Assembly: GCA_964017155.1 (NCBI GenBank)
Contig: OZ024857.1
Location: forward strand, 32,998,042-33,062,041
Direction of reading: 5' to 3'
DNA from: Oasisia sp. SBJ-2009
Lineage: Eukaryota > Annelida > Polychaeta > Sabellida > Siboglinidae
Length of the DNA stretch: 64,000 nt
In this document: piece after piece, positions 21,871 to 35,800 of the stretch
Position numbering within the stretch: the stretch's first letter is position 1
How the letters are laid out: each line of letters opens with the position of its first letter
Notes under the pieces: generated by a model
What the model was told of the DNA's origin: nothing
What the model saw: only the letters and a program-made list of their open reading frames with translations
The model's database searches: none
Made by a program: the position numbers and the translations under genes

Positions 21871-22786
21871 GCTTTTGCGGGGTACGTATTCCATCGATAA
21901 ACGCGTTGCTGCGTTAGCAAGCAACGTTTTCGTTGGGTAAACGTGATTTCGCCTTTGAAAGCAACGTTTTTGCTCGGTAGACGCTTTTGCTCCTTTGCGG
22001 GAGACATATATTCTCTCGGTAAGTCAAAAACAGCTAAAACGTCGCTCACAAAGTCGAAAACGCGTTTACCGAGCGAAAACGTGTCTATCGAGCGGAAAAA
22101 CCTTTACCGAGTAAAAACGTACCTCTTCAAGACGAAAATGCGTTCACCGAGCAAAAACGAGGCTCACTGAGCGAACATATTGTGATAAACGCGATTGCCG
22201 AGATAAAACGTGGCTCGCAAAGGGTGAAAAGCGTTTACCGAGCTAATGCGTCCCTCGCAAAGGCGAAAACGGGTTTACAAAGCGAAAACGTGCCCCGGAA
22301 AGGCGGAATTGTTTTCCGACGCAAAAGCTAAAGCAAAGAAGCCTCTCCCGAGCGAAAACGCATATTAACGAGCGAATACGCTATATAGACGCGTATTCGC
22401 TCGTTAATATGCGTTTTCGCTCGGGAAACGCTTTTTAGCCTTTGCTTGTGTCTCTTCCTCTCGATAAAAAAGTTTCCGCCTTTCGGTGGCATGTTTTCGC
22501 TTGTTAAACGTACTGTTACCTTTGCAAGGGACGTATTAGAACGGTAGACGCGTTTCTGCCTCTGCGAGCCACGTTTTCGCTCGATAAAAGCGAAATCTTC
22601 GTTCGTAAGAAGCATTTTGGCCTTTACGTGAGAGGTTTCTCTAGTTACAAGCTTTTCGCCTTTGCGAGGGATGTTTTCGCTCGGTAAACGAGTTTTCGAC
22701 TTTGTCAGCCACGTTTTAGCTCAATAAATGCATTTTCGCATTTGCGAACGACGTTGTAGCACCGTAATCGCATTTATCGCGTTGTC
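21871..22786. repeat. A unit a10, 916 bp (short)
   Basis: Near-identical to a5 at offset 5209. The a4-a5 pair is thus copied as a9-a10, after which the order departs: a medium unit follows instead of a long one. Confidence 0.9.
22347..22425. repeat. 79-bp palindrome in a10
   Basis: Exact 35-bp arms, 9-nt loop. Confidence 0.94.
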
Positions 22787-23722
22787 GCTTTTGCGGGGTA
22801 CGTATTCCATCGAAAAACGCGTTGCTGCGTTAGCAAGCAACGTTTTCGTTGGGTAAACGTGATTTCGCCTTTGAAAGCAACGTTTCCGCTTGGTAGACGC
22901 TTTTGCTCCTTTCCGGGAGACATATTCTCTCGGTAAGTCGAAAAACAGAGCTAAAACGTCGCTCACAAAGTCGAAAACGCGTTTCCGAGCGAAAACGTGT
23001 CTATCGAGCCGAAAAACCTTTACCGAGTAAAAACGGACCTCTTCAAGACGAAAATGCGTTCACCGAGCAAAAACGAGGCTCACTGAGCGAACATATTGTG
23101 ATAAACGCGATTGCCGAGTTAAAACGTGGCTCGCAAAGGCGGAAAAGCGTTTACCGAGCTAATGCGTCCCTCGCAAAGGCGAAAACGCGTTTACCAAGCG
23201 AAAACGTGCCCCGGAAAGGCGGAATTTGTTTTCCGACCCAAAAGCTAAAGCAAAGAAGCCTCTCCCGAGCGAAAACGCATAATAACGAGCGAATACGCTA
23301 TATAGACGCGTATTCGCTCGTTAATATGCGTTTTCGCTCGGGAAACGCTTTTTAGCCTTTGCTTGTGTCTCTTCCTCTCGATAAAAAAGTTTCCGCCTTT
23401 CGGGGGCATGTTTTCGCTTGCTAAACGTATTTGTACCTTTTCAAGGGACGTATTAGAACGGTAGACGCGTTTCTGCGTCTGCGAGCCACGTTTTCGCTCG
23501 ATAAAAGCATTTTCGCCTTTGCGAGCGAAATCTTCGTTCGGAAGAAGCATTTTGGCCTTTACGTGAAATGTTTTCTCTAGTTACAAGCTTTTCGCCTTTG
23601 CGAGGGATGTTTTCGCTCGGTAAACGAGTTTTCGACTTTGTCAGCCACGTTTTAGCTCAATAAATGCATTTTCGCACTTGCGAACGACGTTGTAGCACCG
23701 TAATCGCATTTATCGCGTTGTC
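22787..23722. repeat. A unit a11, 936 bp (medium)
   Basis: Shares the cataataacg palindrome variant with a8, although the two are not adjacent. Confidence 0.9.
23264..23342. repeat. 79-bp palindrome in a11, one mismatch
   Basis: The left arm has cataataacg, one broken base pair, the same variant as in a8. Confidence 0.92.
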
Positions 23723-25239
23723 GCTTTTGCGGGGTACGTATTCCATCGATAAACGCGTTGCTGCGTTAGCAAGCAACGTTTTCGTTGGGTAAACGTGATT
23801 TCGCCTTTGAAAGCAACGTTTTCGCTCGGTAGACGCTTTTGCTCCTTTGCGGGAGACATATATTCTCTCGGTAAGTCAAAAACAGAGCTAAAACGTCGCT
23901 CACAAAGTCGAAAACGCGTTTACCGAGCGAAAACGTGTCTATCGAGCGGAAAAACCTTTACCGCGTAAAAACGTACCTCTTAAAGACGAAAATGCGTTCA
24001 TCGAGCAAAAACGAGGCTCACTGAGCGAACATATTGTGATGAACGCGATTGCCGAGTTAAAACGTGGCTCGCAAAGGCGGAAAAGCGTTTACCGAGCTAA
24101 TGCGTTTCTCGCAAAGGCGAAAACGCGTTTACAAAGCGAAAACGTGCCCCGGAAAGGCGGACATTTTTTTCCGACGCAAAAGCAAAGAAGCCTCTCCCGA
24201 GCGAAAACGCATATTAACGAGCGAATACGCGTCTAAATAGCGAAAACGGAAAGGCGGAAGCGCGTTTACCAACCTGATACATTCCTCACAAAGGCGAAAA
24301 CGTTTACCTTAGCGAAAACGTGCCCCTGAAAGGCGGTAACGCTTTTTACCGAGAGAAAACGTCGCAACGAAAGGCGAAAAAGAGTTTACCAAGGGAAAAC
24401 GCGTTTACCTAGCCAAAACGCGTTCCCCGAGCGAAAACGTGGCTCGCAAAGTTTCAAACGCGTTTACCGAGCGAAAACGTACCTTATAGAAAGGCGAAAA
24501 AGCCTTTACCGAGCGAAAACGTCACTCGCAAAGGCGAAAACGATTCTTTCGTAACTTTTGCAAAGACGAAAATGTGGTTATCGAGCGAAAACACGATAAA
24601 CGAGCGAAAACGCCTTTACCAAACGAAGAAGTCCCTCGCAAAAGCAAAAATACATTTAACGAGCGAAAATGTGGCTCGCAAAGTTGAAAAGGCGTTTACC
24701 GAAAAAATGATGTCTCGCAAAGGAGAAAAAGCATCTACCGAGCGAAAATATTGCTTCCAAAGGCGAAAACACGTTTACCCAACGAAAACATTGCTCGTTA
24801 AGGCAGAAACGCGTTAATCGAGCGAATACTTACGGTAACAGATTTTTCGCCCGGTTAGTGCGTTTTCGCTATATAGACGCGTATTCGCTCGTTAATATGC
24901 GTTTTCTTTCGGGAAACGCTTCTTAGCCTTTGCTTGTCTCTTTCGCTTGCTAAACGTATTTTTACCTTTGCAACGGACGTATTAGCACGGTAGACGCGTT
25001 TCCGCCTTGCGAGCCACGTTTTCGCTCGGAAAAAGCATTTTCGCCTTTGCGAACGAAATCTTCGCGTTTTGGCCTTTACGTGACACGTTTTCTCTAGTTA
25101 CAAGCTTTTCGCCTTTGCGAGGGATGTTTTCGCTCGGTAAACGAGTTTTCGACTTTGTCAGCCACGTTTTAGCTCAATAAATGCATTTTCGCATTTGCGA
25201 ACGACGTTGTAGCACCGTAATCGCATTTATCGCGTTGTC
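23723..25239. repeat. A unit a12, 1517 bp (long)
   Basis: Same length as a2, without the 12 bp lost in a6. One visible change is gtgatgaacgcg near 24040. Confidence 0.9.
24196..24913. repeat. Inverted arms around interior, a12
   Basis: Left arm 24196-24247, right arm 24862-24913, 614 bp apart as in a2. Confidence 0.88.
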
Positions 25240-26175
25240 GCTTTTGCGGGGTACGTATTCCATCGAAAAACGCGTTGCTGCGTTAGCAAGCAACGTTTTC
25301 GTTGGGTAAACGTGATTTCGCCTTTGAAAGCAACGTTTCCGCTTGGTAGACGCTTTTGCTCCTTTCCGGAAGACATATTCTCTCGGTAAGTCGAAAAACA
25401 GAGCTAAAACGTCGCTCACAAAGTCGAAAACGCGTTTCCGAGCGAAAACGTGTCTATCGAGCCGAAAAACCTTTACCGAGTAAAAACGGACCTCTTCAAG
25501 ACGAAAATGCGTTCACCGAGCAAAAACGAGGCTCACTGAGCGAACATATTGTGATAAACGCGATTGCCGAGTTAAAACGTGGCTCGCAAAGGCGGAAAAG
25601 CGTTTACCGAGCTAATGCGTCCCTCGCAAAGGCGAAAACGCGTTTACCAAGCAAAAACGTGCCCCGGAAAGGCGGAATTTGTTTTCCGACGCAAAAGCTA
25701 AAGCAAAGAAGCCTCTCCCGAGCGAAAACGCATATTAACGAGCGAATACGCTATATAGACGCGTATTCGCTCGTTAATATGCGTTTTCGCTCGGTAAACG
25801 CTTTTTAGCCTTTGCTTGTGTCTCTTCCTCTCGATAAAAAAGTTTCCACCTTTCGGGGGCATGTTTTCGCTTGCTAAACGTATTTTTACCTTTTCAAGGG
25901 ACGTATTAGAACGGTAGACGCGTTTCTGCGTCTGCGAGCCACGTTTTCGCTCGATAAAAGCATTTTCGCCTTTGCGAGCGAAATCTTCGTTCGGAAGAAG
26001 CATTTTGGCCTTTACGTGAAATGTTTTCTCTAGTTACAAGCTTTTCGCCTTTGCGAGGGATGTTTTCGCTCGGTAAACGAGTTTTCGACTTTGTCAGCCA
26101 CGTTTTAGCTCAATAAATGCATTTTCGCACTTGCGAACGACGTTGTAGCACCGTAATCGCATTTATCGCGTTGTC
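25240..26175. repeat. A unit a13, 936 bp (medium)
   Basis: Follows a long unit and shares the cggt palindrome variant with a7. Confidence 0.9.
25717..25795. repeat. 79-bp palindrome in a13, one arm mismatch
   Basis: The right arm ends cggt as in a7. Confidence 0.92.
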
Positions 26176-27110
26176 GCTTTTGCGGGGTACGTATTCCATC
26201 GATAAACGCGTTGCTGCGTTAGCAAGCAACGTTTTCGTTGGGTAAGCGTGATTTCGCCTTTGAAAGCAACGTTTTTCCTCGGTAGACGCTTTTGCTCCTT
26301 TGCGGGAGACATATATTCTCTCGGTAAGTCAAAAACAGCTAAAACGTCGCTCACAAAGTCGAAAACGCGTTTACCGAGCGAAAACGTGTCTATCGAGCGG
26401 AAAACCTTTACCGAGTAAAAACGGACCTCTTCAAGACGAAAATGCGTTCACCGAGCAAAAACGAGGCTCACTGAGCGAACATATTGTGATAAACGCGATT
26501 GCCGAGTTAAAACGTGGCTCGCAAAGGCGGAAAAGCGTTTACCGAGCTAATGCGTCCCTCGCAAAGGCGAAAACGCGTTTACCAAGCGAAAACGTGCCCC
26601 GGAAAGGCGGAATTTGTTTTCCGACGCAAAAGCTAAAGCAAAGAAGCCTCTCCCGAGCGAAAACGCATATTAACGAGCGAATACGCTATATAGACGCGTA
26701 TTCGCTCGTTAATATGCGTTTTCGCTCGGGAAACGCTTTTTAGCCTTTGCTTGTGTCTCTTCCTCTCGATAAAAAAGTTTCCGCCTTTCGGGGGCATGTT
26801 TTCGCTTGCTAAACGTATTTTTATCTTTGAAAGGGACGTATTAGTACGGTAGACGCGTTTCCGCGTCTGCAAGCCACGTTTTCGCTCGATAAAAGCATTT
26901 TCGCCTTTGCGAGCGAAATCTTCGCTCGGAAGAAGCGTTTTGGCCTCTACGTGAGACGTTTTCTCTAGTTACAAGCTTTTCGCCTTTGCGAGGGATGTTT
27001 TTGCTCGGTAAACGAGTTTTCGACTTTGTCAGCCACGTTTTAGCTCAATAAATGCATTTTCGCATTTGCGAACGCCGTTGTAGCACCGTAATCGCATTTA
27101 TCGCGTTGTC
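26176..27110. repeat. A unit a14, 935 bp
   Basis: From 26260 onward this equals 1-851, so the 26-kb duplication border falls inside this unit without a visible break. Confidence 0.9.
26652..26730. repeat. 79-bp palindrome in a14
   Basis: Exact 35-bp arms; counterpart of 393-471. Confidence 0.94.
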
Positions 27111-27729
27111 GCTTTTGCGGGGTACGTATTCCCTCGATAAACGCGTTGCTGCGTTAGGAAGCAACGTTTTTGGGTAAACGTGATTTCGCCTTTGAAAGGA
27201 ACGTTTTCGCTCGCTAGACGCTATTGCTCCTTTGCGGGAGACATATTCTCTCGGTAAGTCGAAAATCGCCCTAATTCGTACCTATTAAAGACGAAAAAGC
27301 GTTCACCGATCAAAAACGTGGCTCACTGAGTGAACATATTGCGATAAACGCGATTGCCGAGTTAAAACGTGGCTCGCAAAGGCGGAAACACGTTTACCCA
27401 ACGAAAACGTTGCTCGCTAAGGCCGAAATGCGTTAATCGAGCGAATACGTACCCCGCAAAAGCGAAAATGCGATAAACACAATTACCGTGTTACAACCTC
27501 GTTCGCAAATGCGAAAAAGCTTTTATTGAGCGAAAACGTGGCTCACAAAGTCGAAAACTCATTTACCGAGCGAAAACATCCCTCGCCAAAGGCAAAAAGC
27601 TATTAACTAGAGAAAACGTCTGACGCATAGGCCTTTTTCCGAGCACAGACTTCGCTCGGAAAGGCGAAAACGCGTTTTCCGAGCGAAAGCGTGGCTCGCA
27701 AAGGCGGAAACGCGTTTACCGAGCTAATA

Positions 27730-28004
27730 TCTCGTATATATAAAACAAGTCTGTCTCGACCACGTGCATTTACGTCTATTTTGTAATATAATGCGACTCG
27801 GACTCGGGATGGCAGTGTAGTAACTCGATCTGTTTATTGGCTGGGAGTGTACACATGCGCGGTAGCTAGTTAAGCTAAAGGTAATACATCTCACTTTCTT
27901 TTAAGGAAATATTTTGTTTCTTTAAAATAACCAAATAAAAAACCAAATAACTGATGCACAAATTGTAAACAAAAGTGAACGTAATTAGTTAGACTTAATT
28001 TCTC
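27730..28004. other. AT-rich unique island, right copy
   Basis: Identical by eye to 1471-1745. Nothing recognisable besides the TATA-like run and the B-like monomer. Confidence 0.72.
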
Positions 28005-28290
28005 CTTTGCGAGACATATCTCTCGGTAAACGCCTTTTATACTTTGCGAGCCACATTTTCGCTCGTTAAATGCATTTTTGCCTTTGCGAGGGACCTCTTC
28101 GCTTGGTAAAGTCGTTTTCGCTCGGTTTTCGTGTTTTCTCGGTTTTCCACATTTTCGTCTTTGCACACGTTACTTTCGCTAGGCAGAATCGTTTTCGCCT
28201 TTGCGAGGTACGTTTTCGCTCGATAAACGCGTTTGAAACTTTGCGAGCCACGTTTTCGCTCGGGGAAAGCGCGAAAAAGCCTTTACCAAT

Positions 28291-28320
28291 CGAAAATAAC
28301 GTTTGCAAACGTTATTTTCG
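28291..28320. repeat. 30-bp perfect palindrome, right copy
   Basis: Counterpart of 2032-2061. Confidence 0.92.
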
Positions 28321-30102
28321 CTAAGCAGAAACGTTTTCGCCTTTGCGAGCGACGTTTTCGCTCGGTAAAGGCTTTTTCGCCTTTCCGATGTACGTTTTCG
28401 CTCGGTAAACGCGTTTGAAACTTTGCGAACCAACGCGCTTCCGCCTTTCCGTTTTCGCTATTTAGATGCGTATTCGCTCGTCAATATGCGTTTTCGCTTG
28501 GGAAAGGCTTTTTCGCCTTAGCTTTTCCGTCGGAAAAAAGTTTCCGCCTTTCCGGGGCACGTTTTCGCTTGGTAAACGCGTTTTCGCCTTTGCGAGGGAC
28601 GCATTAGCTTCGTAAACGCGTTTTCGCTTTTGCGGTCGAAGATTTCGATCGATTATCTCGTCTTCGCATTTGTTTTCGCTCGGTTAACGCATTTTTCGCT
28701 CGGTTAACGCGTTTTCGACTGTGAGAGCGTAATTTTCGTTCGGTAACACCGTTTCGCATTTGCGAGTGACTTTTTTGCTCGATAAAGGCGTTGTTGCATT
28801 TGTGAGCCAAGTTGTTGTACAGTTCCCTATACGTAAGAGCTGTTCGCACGGGATTCGATGAATGTTTTGCTCGGTATGCGCGTTGTGGCTCGGTAGATGC
28901 GTTTCGCTCGGTGGACGCTTTTTCACCTTTGCGAACGACGTTTTGGCTCGATAAAAGGCTTTTTTTTTTTTTTTTTGGCTTTGCGTTAACGCGTTTTCAA
29001 GATTGAGAGCGACGTTTTTGTTTTGTAAAAGCGTTTTCGAATTTGCGAGGCAGTTTACCCTTTTTTGAGTTTCCCAGCCAGGTTTTCTGTCGGTAAAGGC
29101 ATATTGTCTTTGCGAGCCAAGTTTTCGCTCTGTGAACGCGTTTTCGCCTTTGCGTGCATAGGAAAGGCGGAAACGTTTTCATCGAGCGAAAATATCTTTA
29201 TCGAGCGGAAACGTCGCTAGCAAAGGCGAAAACACGCTTACCGAGCGAAAACATCGCTTGAAAAGGCGAAAACGCGATTACCGAGCGAAAATATGTCCGC
29301 ATGTATCTACGTTTATTCATTTGAAAATGTCTCGTCCGCTTGTATCTCCATATATTCATATAACTATATCGTCCGCGTGTATCTACGCCTATTCATACCA
29401 ATCTGACTCGTATACGTGTATCCACGCCTATTAAAAAAGTCTGGCTAGTCCGCTACCATCTACGTCAATTCATATCACTCAATCTCAATCCGCGTGTAAC
29501 TAAGTCTATTCTTAGAAGGCAGCTCGGCCGCGTATATCTAAGTCCTTCATCTACGTCTGTCTCGTCCGCGCGTATCTCAGTCTATTCATACAAGTCAGTC
29601 TCGTCCTCGTGTATCTATGTCTACATATATAACTCAGTCTCGTCTGCGTGTATCTACGTCTATTCATTTGAGTCTGTCTGGTCCGAGTGTATTGCTGTCT
29701 ATTCATATAAATTAGTCTCGTCCGCGTGTATCTACGTCTATTCATATAAGTCTATCTCGTCCGCGCGTATTTCAGTCTATTGATGTCAGACTCGTCCGCG
29801 TTTATCTACATAGATTTATATCAGTCTGTATCGTCCGTATGTATCTACGTCTATTCATATAAGTATGTCTCTTCCGCGTATATTTCAGTCTATTAATATA
29901 AGTCAGTCTCCTCCGCGCGTGTCTCAGACAATTCATATAAGTCATTCTCATCCGCGTGTAATAATTACACACAACTTTGACTAGCAACTCAACTGAGTTG
30001 GATTGGCATATTACAATAGGTTACAAATAACTCATCAAAATATCATACAAATACAATAGAAATGCATTTGATACCGCAAATAATACCGTACTAATAGCCT
30101 TT

Positions 30103-30361
30103 TTACTGACATTTGTATAAAGCCCACGGTATAAAGGAGTTACGTAATCTATTCGTTCTAGTAATATTATACATGGAATGTCTTTTTTTTAGGCAGCAGA
30201 ACATTTTATCTACGTGTGCCGACTTTAATTTTATCAAAATATTTTTGACAAGTGCTGTCCCGTCTTACATTCAACGTATGCAGGTTAACACGTCTTAGTA
30301 TCTCCGCGTAACCCAATCCAGGAAAAATACATTTTAAAGCTCTTTTTTGTATAACTTCTAT
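30103..30361 (-). pseudogene. LINE reverse transcriptase tail, copy 3
   Basis: Matches 3844-4102, with the same frameshift. Confidence 0.85.
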
Positions 30362-31147
30362 TTCGACGGCAATACGCTGCTCACCGTGATGGTTGGTTTC
30401 ACGGTTTTCGCATTCCGCAGTAGTTGTGCGATGTTTTCTTTTATGTTTGCTACACTTACTTCACTCGTTGTTTCGTGAGTTCCTCTGTCGATGACAATTT
30501 CGTCGATTGTTTCCGTATTAGCCGCGTCATCGATCATTTGTTCGATATCGGCGAGAATGGCGCCTGATTTCTTTCGAATCTTGATGGGATTGCCACTGGA
30601 CGCGTACATCACGTAGCACGCTGTTCCCCACAAGCAGTGTCACTGCCTGTGGTCACCCATCGTTGGCGTCGGCGTCGCCTTCTGGACGCTTGCTTTTCGC
30701 TATATCTCCTCGCAGACCTCGTATTTCTTGGTTCTGTTCACCCATCAAGGAGACAAGCTGTTGGTTCGATCGTTCGAGTTTGACGAACAGCGCCTCGATG
30801 TGGGACGTCTTCTCGAGTAGACGCTCCACGAATGTCGGTAGCATACGACATGACGCGCAGCACCAAATGCCTATAATGTCCTTATCGTCTTGACCGAAAC
30901 ACTCCGAGTGCACCCACGCCTGGCACAGATGACATTGATCCATTTGATGGTTGTCCTTGCCGTTAAGTATGCAGGTCTTCACGCAGTATTTCCAGTTGTC
31001 TGCGTGCTTATCTTTCGCAGCTTTCCGGGGAGCTTTTCTTGACTTGTCACTCACCGGGTCACAAATAACGTCTACTGGCGGCAGTACAGGTGATCCGCAA
31101 CAGTTTTTACCTGAACTGTTAGCCACCGGGCAAGAGTCGTTGTCCAC
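30358..31147 (-). pseudogene. LINE ORF1 remnant (PHD/SGNH), copy 3
   Basis: Protein parts identical to copy 1; TGA at 30653-30655. Confidence 0.86.
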
Positions 31148-34100
31148 GGTTGTTCAGGCGGAACCGGTAAAATTGGCTACAGCTAAGCTGATGTTATTGC
31201 TTTTATCTATTGTTCGTTTACCTGGTAGAGTCACCCGTTGGGCGATAAAAGGCCCAAACATCCAGCTAAATATTAAAATACTTAAAATCTTTTACATCGG
31301 CTCGGCCTAATGAAAGATGTCACGTGAACGTGTATTCGTAAAGTGATCAACACGTATATGATCATAAGAGTCACTATTAAGACCGACTAAAACTGGCAGA
31401 AATACTTAATTGAAACTAGCACTTCGTAAACACGTCTAGCACTTGCAGTGGGGTGGAGCATGTATCTACTGCAATTGATATAAGTCTGTCTCGTCTGCGT
31501 TTTCTACATCTATTCATAATTGAGTTTCGTCCGCGTGTATCTCAGAGTGTTGATATTAGTTTGTATCGACCGCGTGTATCTACGTCTATTCATATCAATC
31601 TGTCTCATCCGCGTGTATCTACATCTATTCATATAATCTGCCTCGTCCGCATATTTCTAAGTCTTTTCTTATAAGTCTGACACGTCCGCATTTTTCTACG
31701 TCAATTCATATAAGTCAGACTCGTCCGCGAGTGTCTAGATCTATTCAGATCATCAGTCTCGTTCGCGAGTATCTAAATCTATTCATATCAGTCAGACTCG
31801 TCCGCGTTTATCTATGTCTATTCATATAAGACAGTCTCGTCCGCGTGTATCTACATCTATTCATATATGTCAGTCTGATCCGTGTGTATCTAAGTCTATT
31901 CACCAAAGTCAGTCTCGTCCGGGTTTATCTAAGTTTATTCATATAAGTCAGTCTCGTCCGGGTTTATCGAAGTCTATTCATATAAGTCAGTCTCGTCCGC
32001 GTATATCTAAGTCTATGCATATCAGTCAGTCTCAGTCGCGTGTTTTTAAGTCTATTCCTACCAGTCAGTCTCTTCCGCGTGTATCCAAGTCTATTGATAT
32101 AACTCTCGTCTCGTCCGAGTGTATCTACGTGTTTTTGTATAAGTATGTACCGTCCGCGTGTATCTATGTTTATTCATACATGTCCTTCTTATCCACGTGT
32201 ATCTACATCTATTCATATACGTCAGTATCGTCCTCGTGTATCTACGTATATTCATATTAGTCTGTCTCGTCCTCGTGTATCTACGGTAATTCATATAAGT
32301 CAGTCTCGTCCGCGGGTACCTAAGTCTATTCATGAAAATACGTCTTATCTGCGTTTTTCTAAGTCTATTCATATAAGTCAGTCTCGTCCGCGTGTATCTA
32401 AGTCTATTCTTAGAAATCAGTCTCAGTCGCGTGTATTTAAGTTTGTTCACACAAGTCAGTCTCTTCCGCATGTATCTAAGTATATTTATATCGGTCAGTC
32501 TCGTCCGCGTGTATCTACGTCTATTCATATATGTCAGTCTGGTCCGCGTGTTTCTAAGTTTATTCATATAAGTCAGTCTCGTCCGGGTTTATCGAAGTCT
32601 ATTCATATAAGTCAGTCTCGTCCGCGTATATCTAAGTCTATGCATATCAGTTAGTCTCAGTCGCGTGTATTTAAGTCTATTCCTATCAGTCAGTCTCTTC
32701 CGCGTGTATCCAAGTCTATTGATATAACTCTCGTCTCGTCCGAGTGTATCTACCTGTCTTTGTATAAGTATGCACCGTCCGCGTGTATCTATGTTTATTC
32801 ATACATGTCCGTCTTATCCACGTGTATCTACATTTATTTATATACGTCAGTATCGTCCTCGTGTATCTACGTATATTCATATTAGTCTGTCTCGTCCTCG
32901 TGTATCTACGGTAATTCATATAAGTCAGTCTCGTCCGCGGGTACCTAAGTCTATTCATGAAAATACGTCTTATCTGCGTTTTTCTAAGTCTATTGATATA
33001 ACTCTCGTCTCGTCCGAGTGTATCTACCTGTCTTTGTATAAGTATGTACCGTCCGCGTGTATCTATGTTTATTCATACATGTCCGTCTTATCCACGTGTA
33101 TCTACATCTATTCATATACGTCAGTATCGTCCTCGTGTATCTACGTATATTCATATTAGTCTGTCTCGTCCTCGTGTATCTACGGTAATTCATATAAGTC
33201 AGTCTCGTCCGCGTGTATCTAAGTCTATTCTTAGAAATCAGTCTCAGTCACGTGTATTTAAGTTTGTTCACACAAGTCAGTCTCTTCCGCATGTATCTAA
33301 GTCTATTTATATCGGTCAGTCTCGTCCGCGTGTATCTACGTCCATTCATATAAATATATCTCACACGCCTGTATCTACTTGTATTGACACAAGTCTTGTA
33401 TCGTCCGCGTTTACCTGTCAATTCATTTAAGTCAGTCTCGTCCGCGTGTATCTTAATCTATTGATATCAGCAGTCTCGTCCGCGTTTATCTAAGTCTATT
33501 CACATCAGTCAGTCTCTTCCGCGTGTATCTACGTCTCTTCTTATATCGTCCGCGTGTATCCATGTTTATTCATATAAGTCTGTCTTTTCCGCGAATATCT
33601 ACGTCTATTCATACACGTCAGTCTCGTCCGCATGTATTTAAGTCTATTCATATCAGTTAGTCTACTCCGCCTTTATTTAGGTCTATTCATTCATGTCAGT
33701 CGCGTCCGCGTGTATCTAAGTCTGTCTTTCCATATAAATCTATCTCGTCCGCGTGTATCTACGTTCACTCGTAGAAATCAGTCTCGTCCACGTGCATCTA
33801 CGTCTATTCATAGAAGTGTGTCTCTTCCGCATGTATCTACGTCTCTACGTATAAATCTGTGTCGTCCGCATGTATTTACCCGGGTATGTCTATTTATAGG
33901 TCAGTCTCTTCCGCGTGTATCTACGTGTATTCAAATTAGTCTGTATCGTTCGCATGTATCTACGTTTATTCATATGAAAATGTCTCGTCCGCTTGTATCT
34001 CCATATATTCATATAACTACCTCGTCCGCGTGTATCTACGCCTATTCATACCAATCTGACTCGTATACGTGTATCCACGTCTATTAAAAAAGTCTGGCTA

Positions 34101-34755
34101 GTTCGCTAACATCTACGTCAATTCATATCACTCAATCTCAATCCGCGTGTAACTAAGTCTATTCTTAGAAGGCAGCTCGGCCGCGTATATCTAAGTCCTT
34201 CATCTACGTCTGTCTCGTCCGCGCGTATCTCAGTCTATTCATACAAGTCAGTCTCGTCCTCGTGTATCTATGTCTACATATATAACTCAGTCTCGTCTGC
34301 GTGTATCTACGTCTATTCATTTGAGTCTGTCTGGTCCGAGTGTATTGCTGTCTATTCATATAAATTAGTCTCGTCCGCGTGTATCTACGTCTATTCATAT
34401 AAGTCTGTCTCGTCCGCGCGTATTTCAGTCTATTGATGTCAGACTCGTCCGCGTTTATCTACATAGATTTATATCAGTCTGTATCGTCCGTATGTATCTA
34501 CGTCTATTCATATAAGTATGTCTCTTCCGCGTATATTTCAGTCTATTAATATAAGTCAGTCTCCTCCGCGCGTGTCTCAGACAATTCATATAAGTCATTC
34601 TCATCCGCGTGTAATAATTACACACAACTTTGATTAGCAACTCAACTGAGTTGGATTGGCATATTACAATAGGTTACAAATAACTCATCAAAATATCATA
34701 CAAATACAATAGAAATGCATTTGATACCGCAAATAATACCGTACTAATAGCCTTT

Positions 34756-35014
34756 TTACTCACATTTGTATAAAGCCCACGGTATAAAGGAGTTACGTAA
34801 TCTATTCGTTCTAGTAATATTATACATGGAATGTCTTTTTTTTAGGCAGCAGAACATTTTATCTACGTGTGCCGACTTTAATTTTATCAAAATATTTTTG
34901 ACAAGTGCTGTCCCGTCTTACATTCAACGTATGCAGGTTAACACGTCTTAGTATCTCCGCGTAACCCAATCCAGGAAAAATACATTTTAAAGCTCTTTTT
35001 TGTATAACTTCTAT
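34756..35014 (-). pseudogene. LINE reverse transcriptase tail, copy 4
   Basis: Has the same last-codon change as copy 2. Confidence 0.85.
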
Positions 35015-35800
35015 TTCGACGGCAATACGCTGCTCACCGTGATGGTTGGTTTCACGGTTTTCGCATTCCGCAGTAGTTGTGCGATGTTTTCTTTTATGTT
35101 TGCTACACTTACTTCACTCGTTGTTTCGTGAGTTCCTCTGTCGATGACAATTTCGTCGATTGTTTCCGTATTAGCCGCGTCATCGATCATTTGTTCGATA
35201 TCGGCGAGAATGGCGCCTGATTTCTTTCGAATCTTGATGGGATTGCCACTGGACGCGTACATCACGTAGCACGCTGTTCCCCACAAGCAGTGTCACTGCC
35301 TGTGGTCACCCATCGTTGGCGTCGGCGTCGCCTTCTGGACGCTTGCTTTTCGCTATATCTCCTCGCAGACCTCGTATTTCTTGGTTCTGTTCACCCATCA
35401 AGGAGACAAGCTGTTGGTTCGATCGTTCGAGTTTGACGAACAGCGCCTCGATGTGGGACGTCTTCTCGAGTAGACGCTCCACGAATGTCGGTAGCATACG
35501 ACATGACGCGCAGCACCAAATGCCTATAATGTCCTTATCGTCTTGACCGAAACACTCCGAGTGCACCCACGCCTGGCACAGATGACATTGATCCATTTGA
35601 TGGTTGTCCTTGCCGTTAAGTATGCAGGTCTTCACGCAGTATTTCCAGTTGTCTGCGTGCTTATCTTTCGCAGCTTTCCGGGGAGCTTTTCTTGACTTGT
35701 CACTCACCGGGTCACAAATAACGTCTACTGGCGGCAGTACAGGTGATCCGCAACAGTTTTTACCTGAACTGTTAGCCACCGGGCAAGAGTCGTTGTCCAC
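35011..35800 (-). pseudogene. LINE ORF1 remnant (PHD/SGNH), copy 4
   Basis: Protein parts identical to copy 1. Confidence 0.86.

Larger units (their letters stand above)
27111..29299. repeat. Family A diverged block, right copy
   Basis: Counterpart of 852-3040. Includes the unique island (27730-28004) with its stray B monomer (27747-27785), the inverted long-unit interior (about 28000-28589), the 30-bp palindrome (28291-28320) and T17 (28960-28976). Confidence 0.9.
29971..31458 (-). mobile_element. CR1-like LINE fragment, copy 3
   Basis: Same span and internal deletion as 3712-5199. Confidence 0.85.
29300..33952 (+). repeat. B unit 1 of right array (4653 bp)
   Basis: B monomers 29300-29970 and 31459-33952 flank the LINE. 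Carries c at 29981 (ttgactagc), shared only with the last unit of this array. Confidence 0.93.

Noticed and set aside
12375..26175. CRISPR-like array because of short regular repeats
   Set aside because: Monomers are contiguous, with no unique spacers and no cas genes, and the LINE remnants point to an animal genome.
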